Below the pieces are notes generated by a model. It ran no database searches, had not been told where the DNA came from, and saw only the letters and a program-made list of their open reading frames with translations. A stretch of DNA of 64,000 bases from contig NZ_CP014841.1 in NCBI RefSeq assembly GCF_001641285.1, positions 3,808,501 through 3,872,500 on the forward strand, in the 5' to 3' direction. Position numbers and translations under genes: made by a program. This DNA comes from Dyella thiooxydans (lineage in GTDB: Bacteria > Pseudomonadota > Gammaproteobacteria > Xanthomonadales > Rhodanobacteraceae). The stretch's first letter is position 1; every line of letters starts with the position of its first letter. Shown here in pieces: positions 1 to 8,085 of the stretch.

Positions 1-1
1 C

Positions 2-790
2 GACACCACGGGCTTTTCGCCGGACATCCGTTTCGAAGGCCCCACCGGCGTGGCCGATGGCGTGGACGCGGTCCGTGCGCGCGTGCGCGAGGACGTCAAG
101 CGCGGCGCCGACGTGATCAAGTTCATGGCCAGCGCCGGCGTACTCAGCAACGAGGCCTCGGTGGGCGCGCCGCAGTACACCCAGGCGGAGATGGACGCGA
201 TCGTCGACGAGGCGCACCGCTGGGGCAAGAAGGTGGCGGCGCACGCGCACGGCGCCGAGGCGATCAAGATGGCGATCCGCGCCGGCGTCGATTCGGTCGA
301 GCACTGCAGCTTCATCGACGCCGAGGGCCTGAAGATGGCCAAGGCGCGCGGCACCTACCTCGACTTCGACATCTACAACGACGACTACATCCTGGCCGAG
401 TACGCCAAGCTCGGCACGCCGCCGGCGCAGATCGCCAAGGAGAAGCTGGTTGGCCGCGTGCAGCGGGAGAACTTCCGCAAGGCGGTTGAGGCCGGCGAGA
501 AGATGGCCTTCGCCACCGATGCCGGCGTGTATCCGCACGGCTGGAATGGCAAGCAGTTCGCCAAGATGGTGCAGTGGGGCATGACGCCGATGCAGGCGAT
601 CCAGTCCGCTACCTGGAATGCCGCCGACCTGCTCGGCTGGCGCGACCGCGTGGGCGCGATCAAGCCGGGCCTTTACGCCGACCTCGTCGCGGTGAAGGCC
701 GATCCGCTCAAGGACGTCAGCGTGCTCGAGCATGTCGACTTCGTGATGAAGGGCGGCGTGGTCGATCGCAGCGACATCGGCGAACGTTGA
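2..790 (+). CDS. Amidohydrolase family protein, 5'-truncated by the window edge
   Basis: This is the C-terminal part of a metal-dependent amidohydrolase (TIM barrel), the group that includes Xaa-Pro dipeptidases and imidazolonepropionase-like enzymes. The frame is open from base 2, so the start lies outside the window. Visible landmarks are a VIKFMASAGV stretch whose lysine is the usual carboxylated metal bridge, AHAHG and VEHCSF histidine motifs on successive strands, and FATDAGVYPHG with the catalytic aspartate. The C-terminus (IKPGLYADLVAV) is the usual beta-sandwich return of this superfamily. The substrate cannot be told from sequence. No signal peptide can be judged because the N-terminus is missing. 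Confidence 0.88.
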   Translation, partial: DTTGFSPDIRFEGPTGVADGVDAVRARVREDVKRGADVIKFMASAGVLSNEASVGAPQYTQAEMDAIVDEAHRWGKKVAAHAHGAEAIKMAIRAGVDSVEHCSFIDAEGLKMAKARGTYLDFDIYNDDYILAEYAKLGTPPAQIAKEKLVGRVQRENFRKAVEAGEKMAFATDAGVYPHGWNGKQFAKMVQWGMTPMQAIQSATWNAADLLGWRDRVGAIKPGLYADLVAVKADPLKDVSVLEHVDFVMKGGVVDRSDIGER

Positions 791-953
791 TCTCGGGTGT
801 CCCTGGGGCTGTGGCGTTCCGCCACGCCCCAGGAACGCACTATCGTGCGAACGCGAATGCGTGTTGACGCGAGTCAATTCGGATCCGGTCGCGCAGGCCG
901 ATGCTTCCTCCAAGGCCGCCAAACAGGGGCGGTGATGCCTGGAGGATTCCAAA

Positions 954-2339
954 ATGAAAGCTGTGTCTCCCGGAAGGGGCAAGCGCGTGTTGCGCGCAGG
1001 TGGCGGCCTCGCGCTGCTCGGACTGGTCGTGGCCATGTTCGGCACGGCGGCCAGCCGGGTCGATGCAGTGCCGTCTTTCGCTCGCCAGACCAAGCTGCCG
1101 TGCAGTGCCTGCCACATCGGCGGCTTCGGCCCGCAGCTCACCAGCTTCGGTCGCCAGTTCAAGCTGATGGGCTACACCATGAAGACCGGCGACGGCCCCG
1201 ACGTGCCGCTGTCGGCGATGCTGGTCGAGTCCTTCACGCATACCGCGAAGGCGCAGACCGACCCGCCGGCCGACGGCTTCAGTCGCAACAACAACGCTGA
1301 ACTGCAGCAGGCCTCGGTGTTCCTGGCCGGGCGCGTCAGCCAGCACGTGGGCGTGTTCGCGCAGGCCACCTACTCGGAGAATGGCGGGCTGCTTGGCTGG
1401 GACAACATGGACGTGCGCTACGCCAACAGCTTCACTTCGGGCGCGCACAACGCGATCTGGGGCGTCTCGCTCAACAACAACCCGACCGTCACCGACGTGT
1501 TCAACACCGCGCCGGCCTGGCAGTTCCCGTACATGAGCGCCGACCTGGCTCCCGGTGCACCGGCGATGCCGATGCTGTTCGGCGGACTCGGCGGGCAGGT
1601 GATCGGCGTCAACGGCTACCTGCAGCTGGACGGCAAGTGGTACGGCGAGGTCGGTGCCTACCGTTCGCTGTCGCCTTCGTTCCTGCGTGACGTGAACGCA
1701 GACTTCGACGGTCGCCTCGCCTCGACCGCGCCGTATGCGCGAGCGGCCTACACCTGGAATCTGCCGGCCGGAAACCTCGAGGTGGGTGGCTTCTACCTGC
1801 ATGCCCGCCGCGGACTGCCGGGGACCAACGCTGCCGGAGACGCGGTGGCCGTGGCCGGGCCGTCGGACCGCTTCGACGACCTCGGCGTCGATGCCAGCTA
1901 CCAGCGCGCCTTCGGCAGCAACCACCAGATCACCGTCAATGCGCTGTACGTCGACGAGCGCCAGAAGCTCGACGCCACCTACGGTTCGGGCGGATCGAGC
2001 AACCTCAAGGGGCGTCTGGACGCGCTCAACCTCGATGGCAGCTACTGGTACCGCAACACCTGGGGCGCCACGCTGGACCTGTTCGCCGACAACGGCCGCA
2101 GCGACACGATCCTCTACGGGGATGCCGGCAAGCCGGACACCCGCGGCGGAACGATCGAGGCCGACTGGAATCCGTTCGGCGAGTCCGACTCGTGGGAGCA
2201 GCCGTGGGCCAATGTGCGCGTCGGCCTGGAGTACACCTTCTACACCCGCTTCGCCGGGCGCGTGCACAACGTGGATGGCGCTGGCCGCAGCGCCAGCGAC
2301 AACAACACGACCTACCTGTACGTCTGGCTGGCGATCTGA
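954..2339 (+). CDS. Outer-membrane monoheme cytochrome-porin, Cyc2-like
   Basis: A 461-residue exported protein. A signal peptide (about residues 1-38) is followed at once by PSFARQTKLPCSACH, a single CxxCH c-heme site at residues 50-54, then LTSFGRQFKLMGYT. The remaining ~370 residues alternate polar and aromatic residues in the manner of a beta-barrel and end in aromatic-rich strands (TTYLYVWLAI). A single N-terminal heme fused to a barrel of about this length is the layout of Cyc2, the outer-membrane iron-oxidation cytochrome, and of related uncharacterised porin-cytochromes. A GGAGGA ribosome site lies 8 bases before the ATG. The gene is monocistronic and is followed by a terminator-like hairpin. 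Fe(II) oxidation is possible but unproven; other members of this broad family have no known role. Confidence 0.72.
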   Translation: MKAVSPGRGKRVLRAGGGLALLGLVVAMFGTAASRVDAVPSFARQTKLPCSACHIGGFGPQLTSFGRQFKLMGYTMKTGDGPDVPLSAMLVESFTHTAKAQTDPPADGFSRNNNAELQQASVFLAGRVSQHVGVFAQATYSENGGLLGWDNMDVRYANSFTSGAHNAIWGVSLNNNPTVTDVFNTAPAWQFPYMSADLAPGAPAMPMLFGGLGGQVIGVNGYLQLDGKWYGEVGAYRSLSPSFLRDVNADFDGRLASTAPYARAAYTWNLPAGNLEVGGFYLHARRGLPGTNAAGDAVAVAGPSDRFDDLGVDASYQRAFGSNHQITVNALYVDERQKLDATYGSGGSSNLKGRLDALNLDGSYWYRNTWGATLDLFADNGRSDTILYGDAGKPDTRGGTIEADWNPFGESDSWEQPWANVRVGLEYTFYTRFAGRVHNVDGAGRSASDNNTTYLYVWLAI

Positions 2340-2362
2340 CCGCCACCGCAGCGTGCAGGACG

Positions 2363-2392
2363 AGGGGGACACCGGCTAAGGTGTTCCCCTTT
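2363..2392 (+). terminator. Rho-independent terminator candidate after the Cyc2-like gene
   Basis: An 11-bp stem (arms 2363-2373 and 2380-2390, one G-T pair) with a 6-base loop is followed by a short T-rich stretch. It lies 24 bases after the stop of the cytochrome-porin gene. Confidence 0.55.
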
Positions 2393-2423
2393 CCATTTCC
2401 GGTGCACGGACGGTGAGGTCGGC

Positions 2424-2798
2424 ATGAAGTTCCTGGTGATGATCTACAGCGACGACCAGCTGCTCGGCGAACTGCCCTCGGGCCAGTTCGACCAGATGAT
2501 GCAGGGGTGTTTCCGTCACGCCGACGAGCTGGCGGCCGAGGGCAGCCTGCTCGGCTCGCAGCAGCTCGAGCATCCGGTCACCGCGCGTACGGTGCGCGTG
2601 CGCGACGGCAAGACGGCGGTGTTCGACGGCCCGTTCGCCGAGACCCGCGAGTACCTGGCCGGCTTCAACCTGATCGAGGCCGCGGACATGGACGAGGCGG
2701 TGCGTATCGCACAGAGCTTCCCGTGGTCGCGCACCGGCGCGATCGAGGTGCGGCCGATCCGCGACATGGATGCCGTGCGCCAGCGCGTCGGCGCCTGA
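2424..2798 (+). CDS. YCII-family (DGPF-domain) protein
   Basis: A 124-residue cytoplasmic protein of the YCII-related/DGPF family: MKFLVMIYSDD at the start, the signature VFDGPFAETREYLAGF in the middle and IEVRPI near the end. These ferredoxin-fold proteins are common in proteobacteria and often sit beside ECF sigma factors, but no sigma factor is present here. Function is not established. The gene stands alone between two hairpins. Confidence 0.85.
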   Translation: MKFLVMIYSDDQLLGELPSGQFDQMMQGCFRHADELAAEGSLLGSQQLEHPVTARTVRVRDGKTAVFDGPFAETREYLAGFNLIEAADMDEAVRIAQSFPWSRTGAIEVRPIRDMDAVRQRVGA

Positions 2799-2802
2799 GC
2801 AC

Positions 2803-2835
2803 AAAAAAGGCCGCGCCGGGTCGGCCGGCGCGGCC
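2803..2835 (-). terminator. Rho-independent terminator of the pncA-endonuclease unit
   Basis: An 11-bp GC-rich perfect stem (arms 2809-2819 and 2825-2835) is preceded on the plus strand by six A residues (2803-2808). Read on the minus strand this is a strong hairpin followed by a T run. It lies about 110 bases past the stop of the minus-strand endonuclease-fold gene, which suggests a 3' untranslated tail. Confidence 0.7.
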
Positions 2836-2942
2836 AAGGGGTTTGAACCGACCACTGCCATGGACGGAGCCGTTGCCGGAGGGGGATCCGCAGCGGCCCA
2901 CGCAGTATCGGGAGCGGGTGTCTCAGATGCCGCGACGGGCGC

Positions 2943-3788
2943 TCAGGGCTGTTTCCAGTCCAGTACCGCGACCACCGGGAAGTGGTCCGACGGGTACACC
3001 TTGCCGTCATGCGCCGTGATCGTGTCGGCGCTCCGCGCGGTGAAGCCGCGGGTGAGGATCCAGTCGATCTGCTCGGTCGGCTGGCCGGTGAAGGCATGGA
3101 AGGTCTTGTCCGGGCCGGCGTGCTCCGGCGCGGTGGCGCGCGCATCGGTGAGCATCGTGGCGAGCAGGGCGTGGGCCTGGCTGGTCGGGGTGGTGTTGAA
3201 GTCGCCCACCAGCACCACCGGCACGGTCTTCGGCAGGGCCTCGATGCGCGCGAGGATCTCCTTCGCGCCCTTGGTGCGCGCCGCTTCGTCCTCGTCGCGG
3301 TAGGGCAGGTGGGTATCGAAGAAGTAGAAGCGGCGGCCGTCGGCTTTCCGTTCGAACAGCGCCCAGGTGACCATGCGCGGGAACGGGTGGCCCCAGGAAA
3401 CACTGCCCGGCACGTCCGGGGTGTCGGACAGCCAGAAATTGCCGGACTTCAGCACCTCCAGACGATCGGTGCGGTAGAACACGCCCATGTGCTCGTCGCC
3501 ATCGCCGCCGCGACGACCCTCGCCGAACCAGGCGTAGTGCGGCAGCTTCGCCACCACGTAGTCGCCCTGTTCCTTGTGCAGCTCCTGCGTGCCGAACACG
3601 TCCGGGTCGGCGTCGCGGACGGTGCGTACGAACAAATCGCGCCGGTTCTCCCACACGTTCACCCCGTCGGGCGAGGGCGTGCGCACGTTGAAGGTCATCA
3701 CGCGCAGCGGTGCGACGGTCGCCGCCCCCGCCGATCCGGCGAGGGCGAGCAGCAGGACGGCGAGCAACCAGGTGAGGGAACGATGCAT
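2943..3788 (-). CDS. Secreted endonuclease/exonuclease/phosphatase-fold protein
   Basis: A 281-residue exported member of the EEP superfamily. A signal peptide (MHRSLTWLLAVLLLALAGSAGA) precedes the fold. Catalytic landmarks are present in order: MTFNVRT, GTQELH (metal-binding Glu), DTHLPYRDE, LVGDFNTTP and the terminal SDHFPVVAVLDW with the catalytic His. The start is set at the second ATG, because a GGAG lies 7 bases upstream of it; a start 4 codons earlier is possible. It follows pncA by 24 bases on the same strand. Substrate (nucleic acid, phospholipid or phosphoinositide) cannot be told. Confidence 0.85.
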   Translation of the reverse strand: MHRSLTWLLAVLLLALAGSAGAATVAPLRVMTFNVRTPSPDGVNVWENRRDLFVRTVRDADPDVFGTQELHKEQGDYVVAKLPHYAWFGEGRRGGDGDEHMGVFYRTDRLEVLKSGNFWLSDTPDVPGSVSWGHPFPRMVTWALFERKADGRRFYFFDTHLPYRDEDEAARTKGAKEILARIEALPKTVPVVLVGDFNTTPTSQAHALLATMLTDARATAPEHAGPDKTFHAFTGQPTEQIDWILTRGFTARSADTITAHDGKVYPSDHFPVVAVLDWKQP

Positions 3789-3812
3789 GGGAAGCTCCAT
3801 CTGAGCGGGGGA

Positions 3813-4463
3813 TCAGCCGGCCAGGGCGGCGGCATCGGCCACCGCGATGCCGTCGCGGGCGAGTGCGGCGCGGGTGGGTTCGTCGCCGGCCGGCGTCACC
3901 GGTCGGCACAGGTCCCACAATACCCGCGTGCGGAAACCCAGGCGGGCGGCATCCTGCGCGCTCCACAGCACGCAGACGTCGCGTGCCAGGCCGCACAGGT
4001 AGACGGTGTCCACGCCGCGTTCGCGCAGCCAGCCCGCCAGGCCGGTCGAGGGACGTGCGCCGCCCGGTCCATGGTTCTCGCGGAACGCGCTGTAGGAGTC
4101 CACGCGCGGGTCGTTGCCCTTGCGGATCACCATGCCTACGCCGGACCAGTCCACCCCGGGGTGCAGCGCCGCCCCCGGCGTGCCCTGCACGCAGTGGTCC
4201 GGCCACAGCGTCTGCGGGTGGTCGTAGAGGTCGATGCTCTCGAACGGTGCGCGGTCGGGGTGCGAACTGGCGAACGAGACGTGGCCGGGCGGATGCCAGT
4301 CCTGGGTGGCGACCACATGGCCGAAGCAGCGCGTGCGCAGCAGCGCGTCGATGCCCGGCACGATCGTGTCGCCCTCGTGGCAGGCCAGCGCGCCGCCGGG
4401 CATGAAATCCCGCTGCAGGTCGATGACGAGAAGCGCGGCACGGGAGAGATGGGTGGTGGCCAT
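3813..4463 (-). CDS. pncA: Nicotinamidase
   Basis: Hydrolyses nicotinamide to nicotinate and ammonia in the NAD salvage pathway, in the cytoplasm. The 216-residue length fits the family. The catalytic triad is visible: Asp15 in VIDLQRDF, Lys115 in VIRKGND and Cys164 in CGLARDVCVLWSA. The metal site residues Asp55 and His57 lie in TQDWHPPGH. It is the first gene of a two-gene minus-strand unit with the EEP-fold gene. Confidence 0.95.
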   Translation of the reverse strand: MATTHLSRAALLVIDLQRDFMPGGALACHEGDTIVPGIDALLRTRCFGHVVATQDWHPPGHVSFASSHPDRAPFESIDLYDHPQTLWPDHCVQGTPGAALHPGVDWSGVGMVIRKGNDPRVDSYSAFRENHGPGGARPSTGLAGWLRERGVDTVYLCGLARDVCVLWSAQDAARLGFRTRVLWDLCRPVTPAGDEPTRAALARDGIAVADAAALAG

Positions 4464-4610
4464 GGCGGCAGCCCGGGAGAGACCAGCCCCGATGATGCCT
4501 GTTCAACGGCCCCGGCGGCGAGTCGGCGACGCCGCCGGAGGCTTCTGCGACAATCCATGTCCCCGCCGGCGGCGGGCAGTACTGCCATACACCCAGGGAC
4601 AGGCGCATCC

Positions 4611-5327
4611 ATGATCAAGATGGTCGGCTTCGACGGCGACGACACCCTCTGGCACAGCGAGGGCTATTACCAGGCCGCCCATGCAGCTTTCTCGGAAATC
4701 CTCGGGCACTACGTGGACCTGGGCGACCGCGGCCTGCACGACGACATGCTGCTGACCGAGCGGCGCAACCTGGCGCTGTTCGGCTACGGCGCCAAGGGCA
4801 TGACGCTGTCGATGGTCGAGACCGCGATCGCACTCACCGACGCGCGCATCTCGGCGAAGGACATCCACCGGCTGGTGGAGATCGGCAAGGGCGTGCTGCA
4901 GCATCCGGTCGAGCTGCTGCCGGGCATCCGCGAGGCAGTGGAGGCGGTGGCGGACGAGCACGCGCTGGTGCTGATCACCAAGGGCGACCTGTTCCACCAG
5001 GAGAAGAAGGTCGCCCGGTCGGGCCTGGCCGACCTGTTCCGCCGCATCGAGATCGTGTCGGAAAAGAATGCCGACACCTACCGCCGGCTGTTCGAGGAAT
5101 TCGCCGTGACCCCGGCGCAGTTCGCGATGGTCGGCAACTCGCTGCGCTCGGACATCGAGCCGGTGGTGCGCCTGGGCGGCTGGGGCGTACACGTGCCCTA
5201 CCACGTGACCTGGAGCCACGAGCTCGATCACGGGCTGGGCGACTCGCACGAACGGATGCTCACGGTGGAGTCCCCGGCGGGTATTCCCGCGGCGGTGCGG
5301 GCACTGGGCGAACTGGCCGGCGGCTGA
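4611..5327 (+). CDS. HAD-superfamily hydrolase
   Basis: A 238-residue cytoplasmic phosphohydrolase. The four HAD motifs are clear: DGDDTLW (nucleophile Asp), VLITKGD (motif II), SEKNAD with the motif III lysine, and MVGNSLRSDIEP (motif IV metal ligands). The long helical insert after motif I is a C1-type cap. The start is the ATG before IKMVGF; the open frame extends far upstream but only as antisense to pncA. It is divergent from pncA. The substrate is unknown. Confidence 0.9.
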   Translation: MIKMVGFDGDDTLWHSEGYYQAAHAAFSEILGHYVDLGDRGLHDDMLLTERRNLALFGYGAKGMTLSMVETAIALTDARISAKDIHRLVEIGKGVLQHPVELLPGIREAVEAVADEHALVLITKGDLFHQEKKVARSGLADLFRRIEIVSEKNADTYRRLFEEFAVTPAQFAMVGNSLRSDIEPVVRLGGWGVHVPYHVTWSHELDHGLGDSHERMLTVESPAGIPAAVRALGELAGG

Positions 5328-5449
5328 ACGCGCCACGCTCCCTGCACACAGGTGAAGGTTCCGCTGGCGCGGGCTTCACCCGCAAGCGCAGGCATCGCAG
5401 CCAGCATGCGGACAAAGGGCGTATTGCCCCGCCCATCGAGGAGCGTCCC

Positions 5450-5905
5450 ATGCCAGCCAGCCAGCACGATGTCGATCGACTGACCACCCTGATCGCCTAT
5501 GCCAGCGCCAATGCCGACGCCTGCTTCGAGGCGGCGAACGACGCGGAGGGATTCCGCGTCGCCGCGTCGCTGACGCATCGCGCGCAGGAGCGCCGGGCAG
5601 TCGCCGCGCATCTGCGGGGCTGCCTCCAGCAGGACGGCTCCGGGGAGGCGCCTTCGTCGATCTCATCCCCCGCCCCGGTTGCTCCCAGGTTCGAGGCCCG
5701 GCGCGGTGTCGCGCCGGCCGATGCCAGGGTGGTCGAAATGGCGGGACGCGACGATGAGGAGCTGCAGGCAGCGTTCGAGTCGGCGCTCGACGACGATGCG
5801 CTGTCGCCGCAGGCGCGGATGGTCGTGCTCAAGGCCTACGTTGCCGTGCGTACAGGGGGCGACCAGATGCGCGACCTGCATCGCTCGCTGCAGAACGGCG
5901 CCTGA
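5450..5905 (+). CDS. Putative four-helix-bundle protein (DUF2383-like)
   Basis: A 151-residue hydrophilic, mostly helical protein. It resembles the PA2169/DUF2383 family: a first helical pair (RLTTLIAYASANADACFEAAND), a Ser/Pro/Ala-rich linker, and a second helical pair ending in VAVRTGGDQMRDLHRSL. These ferritin-like bundles are often stress-linked, but the assignment rests on general resemblance. A GAGGAG ribosome site precedes the ATG. It has no clear operon partner. Confidence 0.6.
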   Translation: MPASQHDVDRLTTLIAYASANADACFEAANDAEGFRVAASLTHRAQERRAVAAHLRGCLQQDGSGEAPSSISSPAPVAPRFEARRGVAPADARVVEMAGRDDEELQAAFESALDDDALSPQARMVVLKAYVAVRTGGDQMRDLHRSLQNGA

Positions 5906-5962
5906 CCCGGCGAGGTCGCTTGGGCTAAAGTGCGGCCGCCTCCGCATGCCAGCCCATCCGCC

Positions 5963-6448
5963 ATGTCCCACGAGTCCCGCGATGCCGTGCCGCGCATCGT
6001 GCTCGATACCAACGTCTGCCTGGACCTGTTCCTGTTCCGGGATCCCGCCTGCGCACCGCTGGCGGGCGCGCTGACCGCGGGCCGGGTCCGCGCGGTGGCC
6101 GATGCCGCCTGCCGCGACGAGTGGCTGCGCGTGCTGGAGTATCCCAGCGTGCCGATCCGCCCGGAGCAGCGCGACGGCCTGCGCGAGCGTTTCGATGCCA
6201 CGCTGGAGCAGCTCGTCGGGCTTCCCGATCCGGCTGGCCTCGGGCCATTGCCGGTGTGTCGCGACCCCGACGATCAGAAGTTTCTCGAGCTGGCCCTGGC
6301 GAGCGGGGCGCAATGGCTGCTCAGCAAGGATCGCCACCTGCTCAAGCTGGCGCGACGTACCCGCAAGGCGGGCCAGTTCCTGATTCTCAGACCGGACCAG
6401 TGGTCCGAGGCGCTGCTCGGACGGACGCTTTTGCGCGAGGCGGGCTGA
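5963..6448 (+). CDS. PIN-domain protein (COG1569-type putative toxin)
   Basis: A 161-residue PIN-fold RNase-like protein. VLDTNVCLDLF carries the first acidic residue, CRDEWLRVLEYP the second and CRDPDDQKFLELALASGA the third cluster, followed by LLSKDRHLL. This pattern fits the family annotated as toxin-antitoxin toxin of the PIN type. The start is the ATG at MSHES; an earlier in-frame ATG at 5930 lies in non-conserved sequence. No antitoxin-sized gene is adjacent. Its 3' end overlaps the convergent sulfotransferase gene by 62 bases. Confidence 0.75.
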   Translation: MSHESRDAVPRIVLDTNVCLDLFLFRDPACAPLAGALTAGRVRAVADAACRDEWLRVLEYPSVPIRPEQRDGLRERFDATLEQLVGLPDPAGLGPLPVCRDPDDQKFLELALASGAQWLLSKDRHLLKLARRTRKAGQFLILRPDQWSEALLGRTLLREAG

Positions 6449-7331
6449 AGCCCCCGGGGCTGGCCGGCGCATCGTCGTTGTCGGCCTCGCGGCACCGCTG
6501 CCGGAGCGGCTCGATCGACACCAGCCGCTGCGACAGCCAGTCGAGCAAGCCCGGGCCGAACAGCGTGTGCGCCTTGCTCTGCGGGGCGCGCAGGTTGCCC
6601 TGGATGGCGTGGCGCTTCCACGGCTCGTCGGCCAGGTCGGCGATCGGCCGGGCGCAGGCCTCGGCCAGCGGGGCACCGGGATCCAGCGCCAGCGCCTCGC
6701 AGAGCCGTCGCCATTCGCGCGGGGTATCGGCGACGAAATCGTCGAGGAACACGAAATGGTGATTCGGCTTGCCGACCTGCCGACCATGCAGGTTGGTCGC
6801 GCGGTTCCAGCGTTGCGCCCACAGCTTCGCGCCGCCGCCGAAGCCATGGTTGTCGTCGTAGTGGAGGTTGGCGTCGGCGATCGACGCGACCACGTCCAGA
6901 CCATCGCGGATCACATGGACGAAACGGGCATCCGGCACGTGCCGCTCGATCTCGGGGATGTACAGCAGGTGGTTCGGCGTCTTCTCGATCCACATCGAGT
7001 GCCCGCCCGCCGCGGCGTAATCGTCGAGCAGCCCGACGAAGCGTTCGATGCATCCGGCCAGCCGCAATGGCACCGCCACGTCGCCGCCGCCCAGCCGTCC
7101 CTGCAACTGCTGCAGCACGTGCCGGCCGTGCCTGCGGGCGAAGCCCATCTCGACCGCGCGCCGCCGCCGGTGCGGGACGCCATGGTCCCGCCAGCGCCAG
7201 TGCAGCTCGCCGTACAGGTGCTCGAAGAACGCCGTCTCCGGCAGGGTGGCGACCTCGGGGTGGCGCGCCAGCATGGCCTGGACGATGGTCGTGCCCGAGC
7301 GGGGGCATCCGACGATGAAGGTGCGGCGCAT
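6387..7331 (-). CDS. Sulfotransferase family protein
   Basis: A 314-residue PAPS-dependent sulfotransferase-like protein. FIVGCPRSGTTIVQ at the N-terminus is the 5'-phosphosulfate-binding loop. FVHVIRDGLDVVASI holds the 3'-phosphate-binding Arg and Asp. A WNRATNLHGRQVGK stretch and an FLDDFVADTPREW stretch follow as usual. The start chosen has a GGAG before the ATG. The C-terminal tail is proline- and alanine-rich and overlaps the end of the PIN gene on the other strand. The acceptor (sugar, peptide or lipid) is unknown. Confidence 0.85.
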   Translation of the reverse strand: MRRTFIVGCPRSGTTIVQAMLARHPEVATLPETAFFEHLYGELHWRWRDHGVPHRRRRAVEMGFARRHGRHVLQQLQGRLGGGDVAVPLRLAGCIERFVGLLDDYAAAGGHSMWIEKTPNHLLYIPEIERHVPDARFVHVIRDGLDVVASIADANLHYDDNHGFGGGAKLWAQRWNRATNLHGRQVGKPNHHFVFLDDFVADTPREWRRLCEALALDPGAPLAEACARPIADLADEPWKRHAIQGNLRAPQSKAHTLFGPGLLDWLSQRLVSIEPLRQRCREADNDDAPASPGGFSPPRAKASVRAAPRTTGPV

Positions 7332-7480
7332 GGGCGGCTCCGGTGTGGCAGCGGCGTGGATCGGCCCTGTCCGAACGTTCCCGCGGGGATCGGGTTGACG
7401 CATCCGGCGGCCGGCCCGACGGTCGGCGCGTCGCAGGCGATATGGTTCAATCGCAGCTCCCCCGAAGTGCCGAGGCCTGC

Positions 7481-7669
7481 ATGCTGGATGCCGTGATCAT
7501 CGATTGTCCTTACTGCGGCGAGCCGATCGAACTTCTGATCGAGCCGGCGGAGGCTTCATACAGCTACGTCGAGGATTGCCACGTGTGCTGCCGCCCCATC
7601 GACGTCTCGGTGCAGGTGGATCCTGCGGGTGGAATCGCGGTGAGCGTGGGGTCGCAGGACGATGTCTGA
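7481..7669 (+). CDS. CPXCG-motif cysteine-rich small protein
   Basis: A 62-residue zinc-ribbon protein: CPYCGEPIELLIEP at the N-terminus and CHVCCRPIDVSV in the middle give the CPXCG...CxxC pattern of the CPXCG family, conserved in gammaproteobacteria without known function. The start is the ATG at MLDAV; the longer open frame upstream is antisense to the sulfotransferase start region. It is followed after 29 bases by a membrane protein gene on the same strand. Confidence 0.82.
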   Translation: MLDAVIIDCPYCGEPIELLIEPAEASYSYVEDCHVCCRPIDVSVQVDPAGGIAVSVGSQDDV

Positions 7670-7698
7670 GTACCTTTCCGCCTGCCCTGGAGCGCCCC

Positions 7699-8085
7699 AT
7701 GCCGTATGACCAGTCCTGGATGGGTTACGGCTTCGTTGGAGGGCTGGAGGCCGGCGCCATCAGTGCCGTCGCCGGGGCCCTGCTGTTCGCGCTGTTCCAC
7801 GCCATTGGCCGCCGTGGTGGCTGGAGCGAGGCGAGGAAGATCGGCTGGTCGTACCTGCTCGGCGTGGTGCTGAGCGCCGGTGCGGACATCGGCAACCTGT
7901 TCTATTTCAACTACGGCCGGCTGCAGTCGCTGGCCCTGTTGCGCGCCAAGCTGGCCGAGGTGCACGACCCGGACAACCTGGGCACGCGGGTGTTCTGCGA
8001 ACTGGTCGGGGTCGGCGTGGGGATCTGGCTGGCCTGGCTGGCGATCGACTGGCGCAGGCGGCGCGGCCGCGGGCCCGCCCGCTAG
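7699..8085 (+). CDS. Small integral membrane protein, unknown function
   Basis: A 128-residue protein with about three hydrophobic segments (near residues 10-35, 45-65 and 95-118) and a strongly basic C-terminus (WRRRRGRGPAR). I do not recognise a family. It follows the CPXCG gene closely and may share its transcript. Its last 4 bases overlap the convergent phospholipase D-family gene. Confidence 0.65.
   Translation: MPYDQSWMGYGFVGGLEAGAISAVAGALLFALFHAIGRRGGWSEARKIGWSYLLGVVLSAGADIGNLFYFNYGRLQSLALLRAKLAEVHDPDNLGTRVFCELVGVGVGIWLAWLAIDWRRRRGRGPAR

Noticed and set aside
840-2372. A 510-codon antisense frame opposite the cytochrome-porin gene
   Set aside because: No family motifs and no ribosome site; the sense frame has a signal peptide and a CxxCH site.
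5351-5380. Stem-loop (GGTGAAG/CTTCACC) after the HAD gene as a terminator
   Set aside because: The outer stem is only 7 bp, the interior pairs imperfectly and no T run follows.
5963-6448. Complete toxin-antitoxin pair
   Set aside because: No small antitoxin gene flanks the PIN gene; the upstream gene is a helical-bundle protein separated by 57 bases.
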